Positions 17,588 to 27,372 of a stretch of 64,000 nt of DNA are shown piece after piece (positions within the stretch are counted from its first letter, which is position 1; the number at the start of each line of letters is the position of its first letter). This DNA is from Opitutaceae bacterium. Lineage in GTDB: Bacteria > Verrucomicrobiota > Verrucomicrobiia > Opitutales > Opitutaceae. The notes under the pieces are model-generated. The model made no database searches, had not been told where the DNA came from, and worked only from the letters and a program-made list of their open reading frames with translations. A program made the position numbers and the translations under genes. Location: positions 124,001-188,000 of the forward strand of contig JAEUGY010000046.1 in assembly GCA_016794625.1 (NCBI GenBank). The letters are read 5' to 3'.

Positions 17588-17999
17588 GATTTTTTAGATG
17601 AGGATGATTTGGAGAGGAACAAAAGAGGGGACGGACAACGAGAGAAGCAGGGGGTGTGGTTTTGACGGAGGGAACGCAGAATCGCTCAAAAAAAGTTTTC
17701 TACGAACATCGGTACCTCAGCAGCGTGCGCGCCAAAGGGAATTAAAAAAATCGATGGATTCGAACTTATTAGGGGCAATGGGGGCGGCGGAGGGGGGCGT
17801 GGTCCAGACGATGGCGAAAGCGTGCGTACGGGGCAGGGTTCGGTCAGGACCGGCGACGGGCCGCGTCTGGCGCTGCTGCAGATGGGTCGAGGTTGGAAAG
17901 CGACGGATCAACAAACCGCCACTAACGCGGTGGGATGAATTCCGTGTCAAACGTTCTTTGGTTTCTAGCCGATGTGCTTCTGTGGGGTATAAGCTGCAT
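17588..17999. other. Intergenic region upstream of exbB
   Basis: This 412-bp stretch lies between exbB and the tRNA-Gln gene on the same strand. It must contain the exbB promoter and any tRNA terminator. AT-rich patches occur around 17685-17705 and 17740-17770. I found no convincing coding frame, tRNA or strong hairpin. Confidence 0.5.
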
Positions 18000-18073
18000 T
18001 GGCTGCCCGACTAGGACTCGAACCTAGACAAAGCGAGTCAGAGTCGCTTGTGCTACCATTACACCATCGGGCA
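18000..18073 (-). tRNA. tRNA-Gln (anticodon CUG)
   Basis: Acceptor TGCCCGA pairs perfectly with TCGGGCA. The anticodon loop CTCTGAC gives CTG, read as Gln. The T arm carries GGTTCGAGTCC. 3' CCA is encoded (18000-18002). D and T arms fold normally. Confidence 0.95.
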
Positions 18074-18141
18074 GTAAAAAAACGGGAGGGAAAGTCGTAG
18101 TGGAGAGTCGCACACGCAAGTGGCAAGAACACTTGCCAGAA

Positions 18142-18216
18142 TGGAGCCGGCGACGGGAGTTGAACCTGCAACCACCTGTTTACAAAACAGGTGCTCTGCC
18201 ATTGAGCTACGCCGGC
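18142..18216 (-). tRNA. tRNA-Thr (anticodon UGU)
   Basis: Acceptor GCCGGCG pairs with CGCCGGC. Anticodon loop TTTGTAA with TGT decodes ACA (Thr). D arm TAGCTCAATGGCAGAGCA and T-loop GGTTCAACTCC are standard. 3' CCA is encoded (18142-18144). Confidence 0.95.
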
Positions 18217-18312
18217 GAAATTGGGTTCACCGCGGCACTCGCCTAGAACTACGAAAAGGAAGGAAGATCGTTGGAAAGAACTACGCCTCCGTAGGCCTGA
18301 AACTGCGGAGTT

Positions 18313-18387
<75 letters not shown>

Positions 18388-18539
18388 ATCAAAACGGAGG
18401 GGCGAAAGGTCATGAAACAGGCGTGGGTGTCAACTGCTTTCCACGGAAGAGACGGGCAAAAGGACCCGCTGCGAGTGGGCGGCGTGGTGCGATTCATCTC
18501 CGGGCTCGTGTTTGCCAGATCGGTAACCATCGTCTCCGC

Positions 18540-19493
18540 ATGGATCTGGCAGACCCCACCTTCGATGACGTCCTGGCCGCGCAAGTCCGTCTGCGAGGCC
18601 GAGTTCATTGCACCCCGGTTTTCCATTCGGAGACATTTGACCGCCTTTGCGGCGCCGAGGTCCACTTCAAGTGCGAGAATCTGCAACGCGTCGGGGCGTT
18701 CAAGGCCCGCGGGGCCATGAACGCCGTGCAGTCACTCCCGGAGGCGGACGCCGCCTTGGGGGTGGTGACGCACTCGTCGGGCAATCACGGTGCGGCGCTG
18801 GCGTTGGCCGCCCGAGAGCGGGGAATTCCGGCCGACGTGGTGGTCCCCAAGGGGACCGCCCGGGTCAAGGTCGACGCCATCTGGCGCTACGGAGCCCGGC
18901 TGCACGAGTGCGAGCCGACGCTGGCGGCGCGTGAACTCCTGGCGCACGAAATCGTGACCCGCACGGGTGGCACCCTTGTGCATCCCTTCGATGATCCGCG
19001 CGTGATCGCCGGGCAAGCGACGGCGACGCTGGAGCTGATGGCCGCGGTTCCGGAGCTTGGCGTCCTGATCGCTCCGGTCAGTGGCGGCGGCCTGCTGTCA
19101 GGCTCGGCTCTTGCTGGTCATGGGGTTAATCGCGATCTCCGCGTAGTGGGGGCAGAACCCTTGCAAGCGGACGACGCGGCGCGGTCGCTGGCAGCCGGTC
19201 GCCTCATCCACGATGGCAATGGCTCAACCATCGCAGATGGTTTGCGAGCGACGCTGAGTCCCCGAACCTTTCGTCTGCTGGTCGCACATCAGGTCGAGGT
19301 CGTCACGGTATCGGAGGCTGAAATCGTCGAGGCCATGCGTCTGATTTGGGACATTCTCAAGGTGGTGGTGGAGCCCTCGGGAGCCGTTGCGGTTGCTGTC
19401 CTCTTGCAGAAAAAGGATGTGCGCTGGCTCGGAAAGCGGGTGGGAGTGGTGCTCTCCGGCGGCAATGTGGACCTGTCCGCGTTGCCGTGGTGA
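18540..19493 (+). CDS. PLP-dependent threonine/serine dehydratase or serine racemase family
   Basis: 317-residue fold-type II PLP enzyme. The Schiff-base Lys lies in GAFKARGA; SSGNHG is the substrate loop and SGGGLLSG the phosphate-binding glycine loop. It has a single catalytic domain with no C-terminal ACT domain, so it fits catabolic threonine dehydratase or serine racemase rather than the biosynthetic IlvA. ATG 18540 is chosen because the family similarity begins there; the open frame extends 39 codons upstream. Exact substrate is not readable from sequence. Confidence 0.85.
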   Translation: MDLADPTFDDVLAAQVRLRGRVHCTPVFHSETFDRLCGAEVHFKCENLQRVGAFKARGAMNAVQSLPEADAALGVVTHSSGNHGAALALAARERGIPADVVVPKGTARVKVDAIWRYGARLHECEPTLAARELLAHEIVTRTGGTLVHPFDDPRVIAGQATATLELMAAVPELGVLIAPVSGGGLLSGSALAGHGVNRDLRVVGAEPLQADDAARSLAAGRLIHDGNGSTIADGLRATLSPRTFRLLVAHQVEVVTVSEAEIVEAMRLIWDILKVVVEPSGAVAVAVLLQKKDVRWLGKRVGVVLSGGNVDLSALPW

Positions 19494-19589
19494 GGCCGGT
19501 TAACGGGGGCGGCGGAACAGGATCGGAGGAAAGGGTGCGATTTTGCCCTTGCCAACCGAAGCGCCGATCTCTGCTTTCTCCCGTTCTCC

Positions 19590-19784
19590 ATGCAAAAGAC
19601 CAAAAAGTCCGTTGCCAAACGCTTCAAGCTGAGTGCGCGGGGTAAGCTTATCCGGCGCACCCCTGGCTTTCGGCACCTGCTGGCGTCCAAGAGCACGAAG
19701 TCAAAACGTCGTGCGACCAAGGACAAGCTCGTGGCTGAGGGGCATGCTGCTCCGCTCAAGCGTTGTCTCCCGTTCGGTCTGTAA
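19590..19784 (+). CDS. rpmI: 50S ribosomal protein L35
   Basis: 64 residues, strongly basic: KTKKSVAKRFKLSARGK at the start and FRHLLASKSTKSKRR in the middle, the L35 pattern. Normal length. Followed by rplT 87 bp on, the usual partner; infC, which commonly precedes them, is not upstream here. Confidence 0.95.
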   Translation: MQKTKKSVAKRFKLSARGKLIRRTPGFRHLLASKSTKSKRRATKDKLVAEGHAAPLKRCLPFGL

Positions 19785-19871
19785 CCCAGTACCGAACATC
19801 GTTCCAACCTACGCCAGGCGGGTGATCTTCCCAGCCGACCCGCCGGCGACTAAAACAAAGGAAACACCAAC

Positions 19872-20258
19872 ATGGCTCGTGCAACCAATGCAGCGGCTTC
19901 CCGCCGCCGCCGTAAGAAAGTCCTGAAGTACGCCAAAGGCTACTTCGGGAGCAAATCCAAGCTGTTCCGCTACGCCAAAGAAGCGGTCCAGCACGCGTGG
20001 CAGTATGCCTATCGCGATCGTAAGAAGAAGAAGGGCGAAATCCGCGGTTTGTGGATCGTCCGTCTCAACGCGGCTTGCCGCGCCGCGGGCATCACGTACA
20101 GCCGCTTCATCGAAGGCCTCAAGGCCGCCCAGATCGACTTGGATCGCAAGGTCCTCTCCGATATCGCGGTGCGCGACGAAGTTGCCTTTAGCGCTCTGGT
20201 CAAAAAGGCCCAGGACGCGTTGAAGACCAAGGCTGCCGCCGCCAAAGCGAAGGCCTAA
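19872..20258 (+). CDS. rplT: 50S ribosomal protein L20
   Basis: 128 residues. N-terminal basic helix with RRRRKKVLKYAKGYFGSKS, then the globular part with WIVRLNAACRAAGITYSRF, both diagnostic. L20 is an early assembly protein and in many bacteria a translational repressor of its own operon. Ends before a double hairpin and pheS. Confidence 0.96.
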   Translation: MARATNAAASRRRRKKVLKYAKGYFGSKSKLFRYAKEAVQHAWQYAYRDRKKKKGEIRGLWIVRLNAACRAAGITYSRFIEGLKAAQIDLDRKVLSDIAVRDEVAFSALVKKAQDALKTKAAAAKAKA

Positions 20259-20295
20259 CTCCCAGGCAACGCGAGCCAGGCCGGCTCGCCCCAGG

Positions 20296-20367
20296 TTGAG
20301 CGACCTTTTCGGAGGTCGCTCAAATCCCCGAGGACGGGTCTCAATGTGAGGCACCGTCCTTTTTTTG
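20296..20367 (+). terminator. Tandem hairpins with T-run between rplT and pheS
   Basis: Two stems in a row: an 11-bp perfect stem (20296-20306 with 20313-20323) and a 7-bp stem (20331-20337 with 20354-20360) followed by seven T. The second is an intrinsic terminator by form. Since pheS follows on the same strand 83 bp later, it either ends the ribosomal-protein transcript or acts as an attenuator for pheST. I saw no T-box core sequence. Confidence 0.75.
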
Positions 20368-20449
20368 TTGGCTGATAGGGCCGTCCGGTCCGATGAACCG
20401 GCCGCACTCCTTGTCTGGTCCGATCTTCTGATCAAAATTTCTCACCTCC

Positions 20450-21493
20450 ATGGAACAGCAACTCTCCGCCCTGCAACAAAAGGCTCAGGCCGAACTTGCG
20501 GTGATCCGTACGCGTCCCGAACTCGAGGCGGCCAAGGCTCGATTCGTCGGCCCGAATGGCGAATTGACCGCCTTGATGAAGCAGATGGGAACGGTGCCCA
20601 AAGAGCTGCGTCCGGCGATGGGGAAACAGATCAATGAGACCAAGGTGCGCGTGCAGGCGGAGATCGACGCCGCGCTGGCGCGCGTGGCCGAAGCCGAAGT
20701 GGCGGCTCAAGTTGGGCCAGCCATCGATGTGACCTTGCCGGCGCCGGATCCTGGTCCGGGCACGTTTCACCCCCTGACTCAAGTGCGGGAGGAAATGTGC
20801 CGGATTCTGCGGAAGGTCGGATTTGCGGTGGCGGACGGTCCCGAAGTGGAAACGGAGTACTACTGTTTCGACGCCTTGAATACCCCGGCGGATCACCCCG
20901 CCCGTGACGCCCAGGACACCTTCTATCTGCCTCCGGAGGCAGATCTGGCGAACGTCAGCAAACGCTCCGCCGGCGAGCGTTATCTGCTGCGGACTCACAC
21001 CTCTTCCGTGCAGATCCGCACGATGCTCAAGGGGCCGCCTCCGATTCGGATCGTGTCACCGGGGCGGGTCTATCGGCGGGACACCACGGACGCGACCCAC
21101 TCAGCGAATTTCCACCAGCTCGAGTGTCTGTATGTGGATCGCAACGTGACGGTGCGCGACTTGAAGGCGCTTCTGGACTACATCTTCACCTCGCTCTTGG
21201 GCAAGGATACGAAGACACGCTTTCGTCCCCACTACTTTGGCTACACTGAGCCCAGCTTTGAAGTCGACTTGAGCGCGCGTCATCTCCCGAAGGTCAACAA
21301 AGAGTGGATCGAGATCGGGGGCTGCGGCATGGTTGACCCCGTGGTGTTCGACGGGGTGGGGTACGACTCGAAGATCTGGACGGGCTACGCATTCGGCATG
21401 GGCCTCGAGCGTCTCGCCATGCTGTTGTACGGCATCGATGACATTCGGTATTTCTACCAAAACGACCTCCGTTTCCTGCGGCAGTTCGCCTGA
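20450..21493 (+). CDS. pheS: Phenylalanine-tRNA ligase alpha subunit
   Basis: 347 residues. N-terminal coiled coil that binds tRNA (about 1-85), then the class II catalytic core: FHPLTQVREEM, the motif 2 region RTHTSSVQIRTM and RIVSPGRVYRRD, and motif 3 with GYAFGMGLERLAML. Charges tRNA-Phe together with PheT, whose gene starts 57 bp downstream. Confidence 0.97.
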   Translation: MEQQLSALQQKAQAELAVIRTRPELEAAKARFVGPNGELTALMKQMGTVPKELRPAMGKQINETKVRVQAEIDAALARVAEAEVAAQVGPAIDVTLPAPDPGPGTFHPLTQVREEMCRILRKVGFAVADGPEVETEYYCFDALNTPADHPARDAQDTFYLPPEADLANVSKRSAGERYLLRTHTSSVQIRTMLKGPPPIRIVSPGRVYRRDTTDATHSANFHQLECLYVDRNVTVRDLKALLDYIFTSLLGKDTKTRFRPHYFGYTEPSFEVDLSARHLPKVNKEWIEIGGCGMVDPVVFDGVGYDSKIWTGYAFGMGLERLAMLLYGIDDIRYFYQNDLRFLRQFA

Positions 21494-21550
21494 ACGGCCG
21501 ATCACTGACCTCCGCACGTCTCCCGTCGGAAATTCCAAGACCCTTTGCCT

Positions 21551-24013
21551 GTGAAAATCTCCCGCAACTGGCTGCAATCGTACGTGAACCTCGAGGGGCG
21601 CTCCAACGACGAGATCTCCCGTGCCATCACTTTTCTTGGATTCGAGGTCGAATCCATCCACCTGACCGGAGCTCCGAAGTTGGATGCCGTCTTTGTGGGC
21701 GAGGTGCTGACGCGGAATCGCCACCCCAACGCAGACAAATTGTCGGTGTGCACGGTGGATGTGGGGCCCGTGCATGGGGTCAAAACCATCGTCTGCGGTG
21801 CCCAGAACTACCGGGTCGGTGATCGGGTTCCGGTGGCGTTGGCGGGCGCCGTTTTGCCCGGCAACTTCACCATCAAACAATCAAAGATCCGGGGTGAGAT
21901 GTCCGATGGCATGATGTGCTCCGGCAAAGAGCTTGGCATCGGCGAGGACCATTCAGGCCTGCTCATTCTTGATCACCGACCCGCTCTCGGCTTGCCGATC
22001 AATGAAGTTTTGCCGCCCGGGGATGCTGTTTTCGACATCGAGATCACGCCGAATCGGCCCGATTGCCTTTCGCATCTCGGAATTGCGCGGGAGCTCGCGG
22101 CCTGGTTTCGGGTTCCCCTCAATTATCCTGAGGTGATGATTGAGCGCACGGCTCCGTCCCGGGACGCCGATCGTCACGATCTGCTGCGCCATGTCCGGGT
22201 TGAGGCGCCGGATGACTGTCCTCTCTATCTGGCGCGGGTCATCGCGGGCGTGAAGATCGGTCCAAGTCCGGCCTGGTTGCAGGAGCGGCTCTCCTCCGTG
22301 GGTTTGCGGCCGATCAACAATGTGGTCGATGTGGGCAATTTCGTCATGCTGGAGTACGGCCAGCCGTTGCATGCCTTCGACGCGCGAAAGCTGTCCGGTC
22401 CCGAGATCGTGGTACGCCGCGCGGTCGAGGGGGAATCGATCGTCACCCTTGACGGCAAGACGCGCGCACTCTCCTCCCAGACGCTGGTCATCGCGGACGC
22501 GGTCAAACCCGTCGTGGTGGCGGGTGTGATGGGCGGGGAGAATTCGGGTGTCGATGCTTCGACCACGGATCTGGTGCTCGAGGCGGCCTATTTCCGACGG
22601 CAGTCGATTCGGGCCACGTCCAAGCGAATGGCGTTGTCGAGCGATTCATCGTACCGCTATGAGCGCGGAGTGGATCCGCACGCCTTGCCGGAGGCGGCGC
22701 GGCGGGCGGTCAACCTGATCCTCCAGACGGCGGGTGGACAGCTGGTGGGGCCGCAGTTCTCGGTGGGCGGTGATGTGCCGTGGCAGCGCGAGATCCTGCT
22801 CAGTCCGGACTTTGTCAATGAGCGCCTGGGGTTTGCGGTGCCGGCGGCCGACATGAAGGCCGCCCTGGAGTCGCTGGAGCTCACCGTTGCGCGCGAAGAG
22901 GAAGGTGCTTCGGGCGTCGTCTGGACCGTTGAAATTCCAAGCTGGCGCGACGACCTCGACCGCCCGATTGACCTGGTGGAGGAGATCCTGCGCCTCCATG
23001 GCACGGAGCGCATCCCCGCCTCGCCGGTGATCGCTCCCGGATTGCCGGAGAACGACGATCCGGTCGTCGACTACAACCGGCGGGCCCTTGCGTATCTGGT
23101 GGGGCATGACTTCCACGAGTGCGTCAACTACACGTTGAGATCCGCGCGGGAAGCTGCGGTCACGGTCGATTCCTCCACGGTGGAGAAGCTGGCGCTTTCG
23201 AATCCGTTTGTCGAAGACCAGTCCCATCTGAGGGCGAGCCTGATCGGCGGGCTGCTGGAGTCGCTGCGGCTCAATCAGTCGCGCGGACTTTCGGTGACGC
23301 GACTGGCGGAATCGGGCCGGGTGTTCCTGGAACGGGAAGGCCGGCTTCTGGAGTGCGTGGCGGTGGCGTTTCTCATGGCGGAAAGCGTGTCGGAGCGCAG
23401 TTGGCTGAACCGGGAGCCGGCGGATTTCTTCGGAGCCAAGCATCATGCGCACTCGCTGGCGGCCCTGGCTGGATTGGATCTTGCGCGATTCACCCGGCCC
23501 GTCGTCGGCGGTGAGTGCAGACAGTGGCAGGAAGGGCACGCAGGCGTTGCGGGTGACCTGGGGCAGGGCTGGCGGGCAAGCTTCGGCTTGTTGAGCGTCG
23601 CCGCCGTCAAATCCCTGGGGGTGTCGGGGCGTGTCTATGCCGGGGAGGTGATCCTGTTGCCCGAGAAAGTCGGAGCCGAGCGGACACATCGACGCTACAA
23701 GCCATTTGGTTTGTTTCCGGCGGCGCTGCGCGACCTGGCGGTGGTGGTGGATGAGTCGCTGCCGTCCGAAGAGGCTCGCCGGGCCCTGGTCAAGGCGGCT
23801 CGTGCCGTGATTGGCCCGGCCTTTGCGATTGAGCGCGTCGCGGTGTTTGACGTTTATCGGGGGGAAGGTCTGCCTCCCGGCAAGAAGAGCCTGGCGTTCT
23901 CGCTGGTCTTTCGGGCGGAGGACCGCACCTTGACCGACGAAGAAGTCAACCGCGTGTTTCAGGCCTTGCAGGAGTCATTGATCGCCGCCACCGGATACGG
24001 AATCCGGAAATAA
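21551..24013 (+). CDS. pheT: Phenylalanine-tRNA ligase beta subunit
   Basis: 820 residues from GTG 21551, where the family start KISRNWLQSYVNLEG begins; a TTG two codons earlier is the alternative. Order of domains: EMAP-II-like tRNA-binding domain (about 39-150), B3/4 editing domain (about 210-390), B5 domain, a catalytic-like domain without active-site motifs, and the C-terminal ferredoxin-fold anticodon domain (about 725-820, RYKPFGLFPAALRDLAVV). Full length for the family. gatC follows 3 bp on. Confidence 0.96.
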   Translation: MKISRNWLQSYVNLEGRSNDEISRAITFLGFEVESIHLTGAPKLDAVFVGEVLTRNRHPNADKLSVCTVDVGPVHGVKTIVCGAQNYRVGDRVPVALAGAVLPGNFTIKQSKIRGEMSDGMMCSGKELGIGEDHSGLLILDHRPALGLPINEVLPPGDAVFDIEITPNRPDCLSHLGIARELAAWFRVPLNYPEVMIERTAPSRDADRHDLLRHVRVEAPDDCPLYLARVIAGVKIGPSPAWLQERLSSVGLRPINNVVDVGNFVMLEYGQPLHAFDARKLSGPEIVVRRAVEGESIVTLDGKTRALSSQTLVIADAVKPVVVAGVMGGENSGVDASTTDLVLEAAYFRRQSIRATSKRMALSSDSSYRYERGVDPHALPEAARRAVNLILQTAGGQLVGPQFSVGGDVPWQREILLSPDFVNERLGFAVPAADMKAALESLELTVAREEEGASGVVWTVEIPSWRDDLDRPIDLVEEILRLHGTERIPASPVIAPGLPENDDPVVDYNRRALAYLVGHDFHECVNYTLRSAREAAVTVDSSTVEKLALSNPFVEDQSHLRASLIGGLLESLRLNQSRGLSVTRLAESGRVFLEREGRLLECVAVAFLMAESVSERSWLNREPADFFGAKHHAHSLAALAGLDLARFTRPVVGGECRQWQEGHAGVAGDLGQGWRASFGLLSVAAVKSLGVSGRVYAGEVILLPEKVGAERTHRRYKPFGLFPAALRDLAVVVDESLPSEEARRALVKAARAVIGPAFAIERVAVFDVYRGEGLPPGKKSLAFSLVFRAEDRTLTDEEVNRVFQALQESLIAATGYGIRK

Positions 24014-24016
24014 GCC

Positions 24017-24307
24017 ATGTCGCATTCCATCGATCTGAACATAGACCACGTGGCAAACCTCGCCCGTCTGGCCCTCACGCCAGAGGAGAAGGCGCAGTAT
24101 GCCACGCAACTGACGGAGATTCTTTCGCACATCGCCAAACTCAAGGAGGTGAATGTGGACGGGGTCGAACCCACGGCCCACGCATTTCCGCTCTACAATG
24201 TCTGGGCGGAAGACGTGCCGGTCGCCGGGTTGCCGGTGGATCTGGCGTTGCGCAATGCTCCGGCCCAGCGCGACCAGATGTTTGCGGTGCCCAAGGTGGT
24301 GGAATGA
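24017..24307 (+). CDS. gatC: Aspartyl/glutamyl-tRNA amidotransferase subunit C
   Basis: 96 residues with the typical pattern DHVANLARLALTPEEKAQYATQ-like start and LKEVNVDGVEPTAH. GatC stabilises the GatA-GatB complex. Directly downstream of pheT (3 bp) and upstream of gatA, so the order is pheS-pheT-gatC-gatA-gatB. Confidence 0.94.
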   Translation: MSHSIDLNIDHVANLARLALTPEEKAQYATQLTEILSHIAKLKEVNVDGVEPTAHAFPLYNVWAEDVPVAGLPVDLALRNAPAQRDQMFAVPKVVE

Positions 24308-24388
24308 GACTACGCAGTCTGCGGACCTGGTCGCACACGGCCCGCGGTCCCGGATGAAACCGATCCCAACTGATTGACGCCCGTCCGT

Positions 24389-25852
24389 ATGTCTTCCGAA
24401 CCCTTTTTTCGCAGTATCGGCGAGTTGTCCGCGGCGCTGGCTCGTGGTGAACTCTCCTCCGTTGACCTGATGAGGTCAGTGATTGCACGAACGGAGGCGG
24501 TTGAACCCAAAGTCAGGGCCTTCAATTCGTTTGATCGCGAGGATGCCCTGGCCCAGGCGCGGAGTTCCGACTTGCGGAGGGCCGCGGGAGCGAGCCTGGG
24601 GCCGCTGGACGGGATTCCGATCGGAATGAAGGACGTGATTGCGGTGGCGGGTCAGCCACTGACGGCGTCCAGTCGCATGCTGGCGAATTTTGTCTCCCCG
24701 TACGACGCCACGGTCGTGAAGCGCCTGCGCGCGGCGGGAGCGATCTGCTGGGGACGGCTGAATCTGGATGAGTTTGCCATGGGGTCCTCGACGGAGAACT
24801 CGGCCTTTCAGGCGACGGCGAATCCCTACGCGCTCGATTGCGTGCCGGGTGGCTCTTCGGGCGGCAGCGCCGCCGCCGTTGCCGCGGGCGAAGCGATTGC
24901 CTCGCTGGGCTCCGACACCGGGGGTTCGATCCGGCAGCCGGCGGCGTTCTGCAATGTCGTCGGACTCAAACCCACGTATGGACTGGTCTCGCGTTACGGT
25001 CTGATCGCGTTCGCCTCGTCCCTCGACCAGATCGGGCCCTTTGCGCGCAGCGTGGAGGATGTGGCGATTCTCTTAGGGGCGATTGCCGGTCACGACCCGC
25101 TCGACTCCACGTCCTTTCACACCGGAATTCCGGACTACAGGGCGGAGCTGGATCGGCGCAAGGGACCGTGGCGGCTGGGGATTCCCAAGGAATACTTTGG
25201 GGAAGGCCTCGACCCGGAGGTGGCTGAAGCGGTGCAGCGTGCGGTGGCGCACTACCAGAAGCTCGGCTGCGAAGTGAAGCCGGTGTCGCTTCCCCACACC
25301 GAGTACGGCGTCGGTGTCTACTACATCATCGCAACCGCGGAGTGCTCCTCCAATCTCGCCCGGTATGACGGAGTCCGTTACGGACACCGGTCGAAGGAGG
25401 CGAAGGATGCCGTGGATCTCTATTTTCGATCACGGGCGGAAGGTTTTGGATCCGAAGTCAAACGCCGCATCATTCTGGGCACGTATGTGCTTTCCAGCGG
25501 CTACTATGATGCGTTTTATTTGCGGGCTCAGAAGGTGCGAACGTTGATCCGAAACGACTTCCTCGCCGCCTATCGGGAGGTGGATGCGATCCTTACGCCG
25601 ACTGCACCCACGCCGGCCTTTCGTCGGGGCGCCAAGGCCGATCCGCTGGCGATGTATCTTTGCGACGTCTACACGATCGGTGTGAATCTCGCAGGATTGC
25701 CGGCGGTCAGCGTGCCCTGTGGTTTCAGTCAGGATGGACGTCCGATAGGCATGCAATTGATCGGTCAGCCGTATGGTGAGGCCGAGCTGCTTGGCATCGC
25801 CCGCGCTTACGAGCGCGACCATCCGTGGGCGCAGAAACGACCGGTCCTCTAG
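24389..25852 (+). CDS. gatA: Aspartyl/glutamyl-tRNA amidotransferase subunit A
   Basis: 487-residue amidase-signature enzyme that frees ammonia from glutamine. The Ser-cisSer-Lys triad is visible: Lys in PIGMKDVI, the cis-Ser in the GGSSGGSAAAVAAG loop, and the nucleophile in GSDTGGSIRQPA. ATG 24389 begins the family similarity; a TTG five codons upstream is a weaker option. Works with GatB/C to make Gln-tRNA-Gln and/or Asn-tRNA-Asn. Confidence 0.96.
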   Translation: MSSEPFFRSIGELSAALARGELSSVDLMRSVIARTEAVEPKVRAFNSFDREDALAQARSSDLRRAAGASLGPLDGIPIGMKDVIAVAGQPLTASSRMLANFVSPYDATVVKRLRAAGAICWGRLNLDEFAMGSSTENSAFQATANPYALDCVPGGSSGGSAAAVAAGEAIASLGSDTGGSIRQPAAFCNVVGLKPTYGLVSRYGLIAFASSLDQIGPFARSVEDVAILLGAIAGHDPLDSTSFHTGIPDYRAELDRRKGPWRLGIPKEYFGEGLDPEVAEAVQRAVAHYQKLGCEVKPVSLPHTEYGVGVYYIIATAECSSNLARYDGVRYGHRSKEAKDAVDLYFRSRAEGFGSEVKRRIILGTYVLSSGYYDAFYLRAQKVRTLIRNDFLAAYREVDAILTPTAPTPAFRRGAKADPLAMYLCDVYTIGVNLAGLPAVSVPCGFSQDGRPIGMQLIGQPYGEAELLGIARAYERDHPWAQKRPVL

Positions 25853-25911
25853 TCCGGCGCGCGCCTTCCCACCCTGTGAGTTCAGCCTTCGAACGTACCT
25901 GAATTGTCGTC

Positions 25912-27369
25912 ATGAATTACGAAGCGGTCATCGGTCTAGAGGTCCATGTCCAGATCAAGACCAGGTCGAAGATGTTCACCCGTGCGCCGGCCGGGTACGG
26001 GCATGATGTGAACACCCTGACAGATCCCGTGGTCCTGGCGCTGCCGGGTGTCCTTCCGGTCATGAACAAAGCGGCGCTCGATGCCGTGGTGAAGGCCGGA
26101 CTGCTCCTGGGCTGCGAGATCGCTCCGGTCTGCAAGTGGGACCGGAAGAACTACTTTTACCCGGATTCGCCGAAGAATTATCAAATTTCGCAATACGACC
26201 GGCCCATTTGTCTGGGCGGGGCGGTGGAAATCGAACTGCCGGGACCGGCGAGGAACATCCAAGGCGAACACAAACGCATTCCTCTGACCCGCATCCATCT
26301 CGAGGAAGATGTGGGCAAGTTGAACCATGGGGCGCTCGACTCCCTCATCGACTACAATCGGGCGGGAACTCCGCTCATGGAGATCGTCTCGGAACCGGCG
26401 ATGCATTCCGCGGAGGAGGCGTTTGCGTTCCTGACGTCGCTCCGGCTGGCGATGATTTATGCCGGGATTTCTGACTGTGACATGGAAAAGGGTCAGCTGC
26501 GGTGTGACGCCAACATCTCGGTCCGGCCCGCGGGGCAGACCAAACTGGGCACCAAAGTTGAGTTGAAGAATCTCAACTCCATCTCGTTCGTCCGCGACGG
26601 CATCGCACACGAGATACGGCGACAGATCGGGGTTGTGAATGCCGGGGGTGTGATCGTCCAGGAAACCCGTGACTACGATGGCCTCACGGGAACCTCGCAA
26701 TCGCTCCGCTCGAAGGAGATGGCTCACGATTACCGGTATTTCCCGGATCCGGACTTGATGCCCGTCAAGGTTGACGAGGCCTGGAAGCAACGTTTGCAGG
26801 CAACCTGTCCGGAGCTGCCCTTTGACAAGCAAAGGCGCTTTCTCTCCCACTATCAGATTCCTTACACGATCACCTCGGTGCTCATTCCTGACCAGGCGCT
26901 GAGCAATTTTTTCGAGGAGGCTGTCGCCTTGGCTGGAATACAGCAGGCCCAAGTGGTGGGCAATTGGATTGCGAACGACTTGCTGCGGGAGTTGGGCGCG
27001 GCGAAACGAGCGCTGGCCGATTCGCTGCTCCGGCCGGTCCATGTCGCTGAATTGGTCAAGTTGATCGAAGCCGGAGTGCTGCTGATGCCGGCGGCGAGGG
27101 AAGTGTTCGCGGAGATGTTTGCATCGGGTGAGCTCCCGGGCGCGATTGTGGACCGCCGTGGACTCCGGGCCGTCACCAATGAAGGGGATCTTGAGCAGTG
27201 GTGCAGGGAAGCGCTCGCGGGTAATCCGAAGTCAGTGGCGGATTTCAAGGCGGGCAAGGAGAGCGCCCTCAACGCTTTCAAGGGGCCCGTGATGAAGGCG
27301 GCCAAAGGCAAAGCCAACCCCAAGTTGGTGGATGAGACCTTGCGACGGCTGCTGGCGCAGAGCAACTGA
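25912..27369 (+). CDS. gatB: Aspartyl/glutamyl-tRNA amidotransferase subunit B
   Basis: 485 residues. The kinase-like catalytic cradle at the N-terminus begins YEAVIGLEVHVQIKT, with DRKNYFYPDSPKNYQISQYD and LEEDVGKLNH typical. The C-terminal helical YqeY-like domain contacts tRNA. Last gene of the translation block, followed by a GC-rich hairpin. Confidence 0.97.
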   Translation: MNYEAVIGLEVHVQIKTRSKMFTRAPAGYGHDVNTLTDPVVLALPGVLPVMNKAALDAVVKAGLLLGCEIAPVCKWDRKNYFYPDSPKNYQISQYDRPICLGGAVEIELPGPARNIQGEHKRIPLTRIHLEEDVGKLNHGALDSLIDYNRAGTPLMEIVSEPAMHSAEEAFAFLTSLRLAMIYAGISDCDMEKGQLRCDANISVRPAGQTKLGTKVELKNLNSISFVRDGIAHEIRRQIGVVNAGGVIVQETRDYDGLTGTSQSLRSKEMAHDYRYFPDPDLMPVKVDEAWKQRLQATCPELPFDKQRRFLSHYQIPYTITSVLIPDQALSNFFEEAVALAGIQQAQVVGNWIANDLLRELGAAKRALADSLLRPVHVAELVKLIEAGVLLMPAAREVFAEMFASGELPGAIVDRRGLRAVTNEGDLEQWCREALAGNPKSVADFKAGKESALNAFKGPVMKAAKGKANPKLVDETLRRLLAQSN

Positions 27370-27372
27370 GGG

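Noticed and set aside
17717..17950. 77-codon minus-strand frame between exbB and tRNA-Gln
   Set aside because: Ser/Pro/Arg-rich translation without a ribosome-binding site or family; more likely part of the exbB upstream region.
20331..20449. T-box riboswitch ahead of pheS
   Set aside because: I could not find the conserved T-box core or a Specifier stem. Only terminator-type hairpins are visible.
25936..27042. 368-codon minus-strand frame
   Set aside because: Antisense to gatB, which is certain from family motifs.
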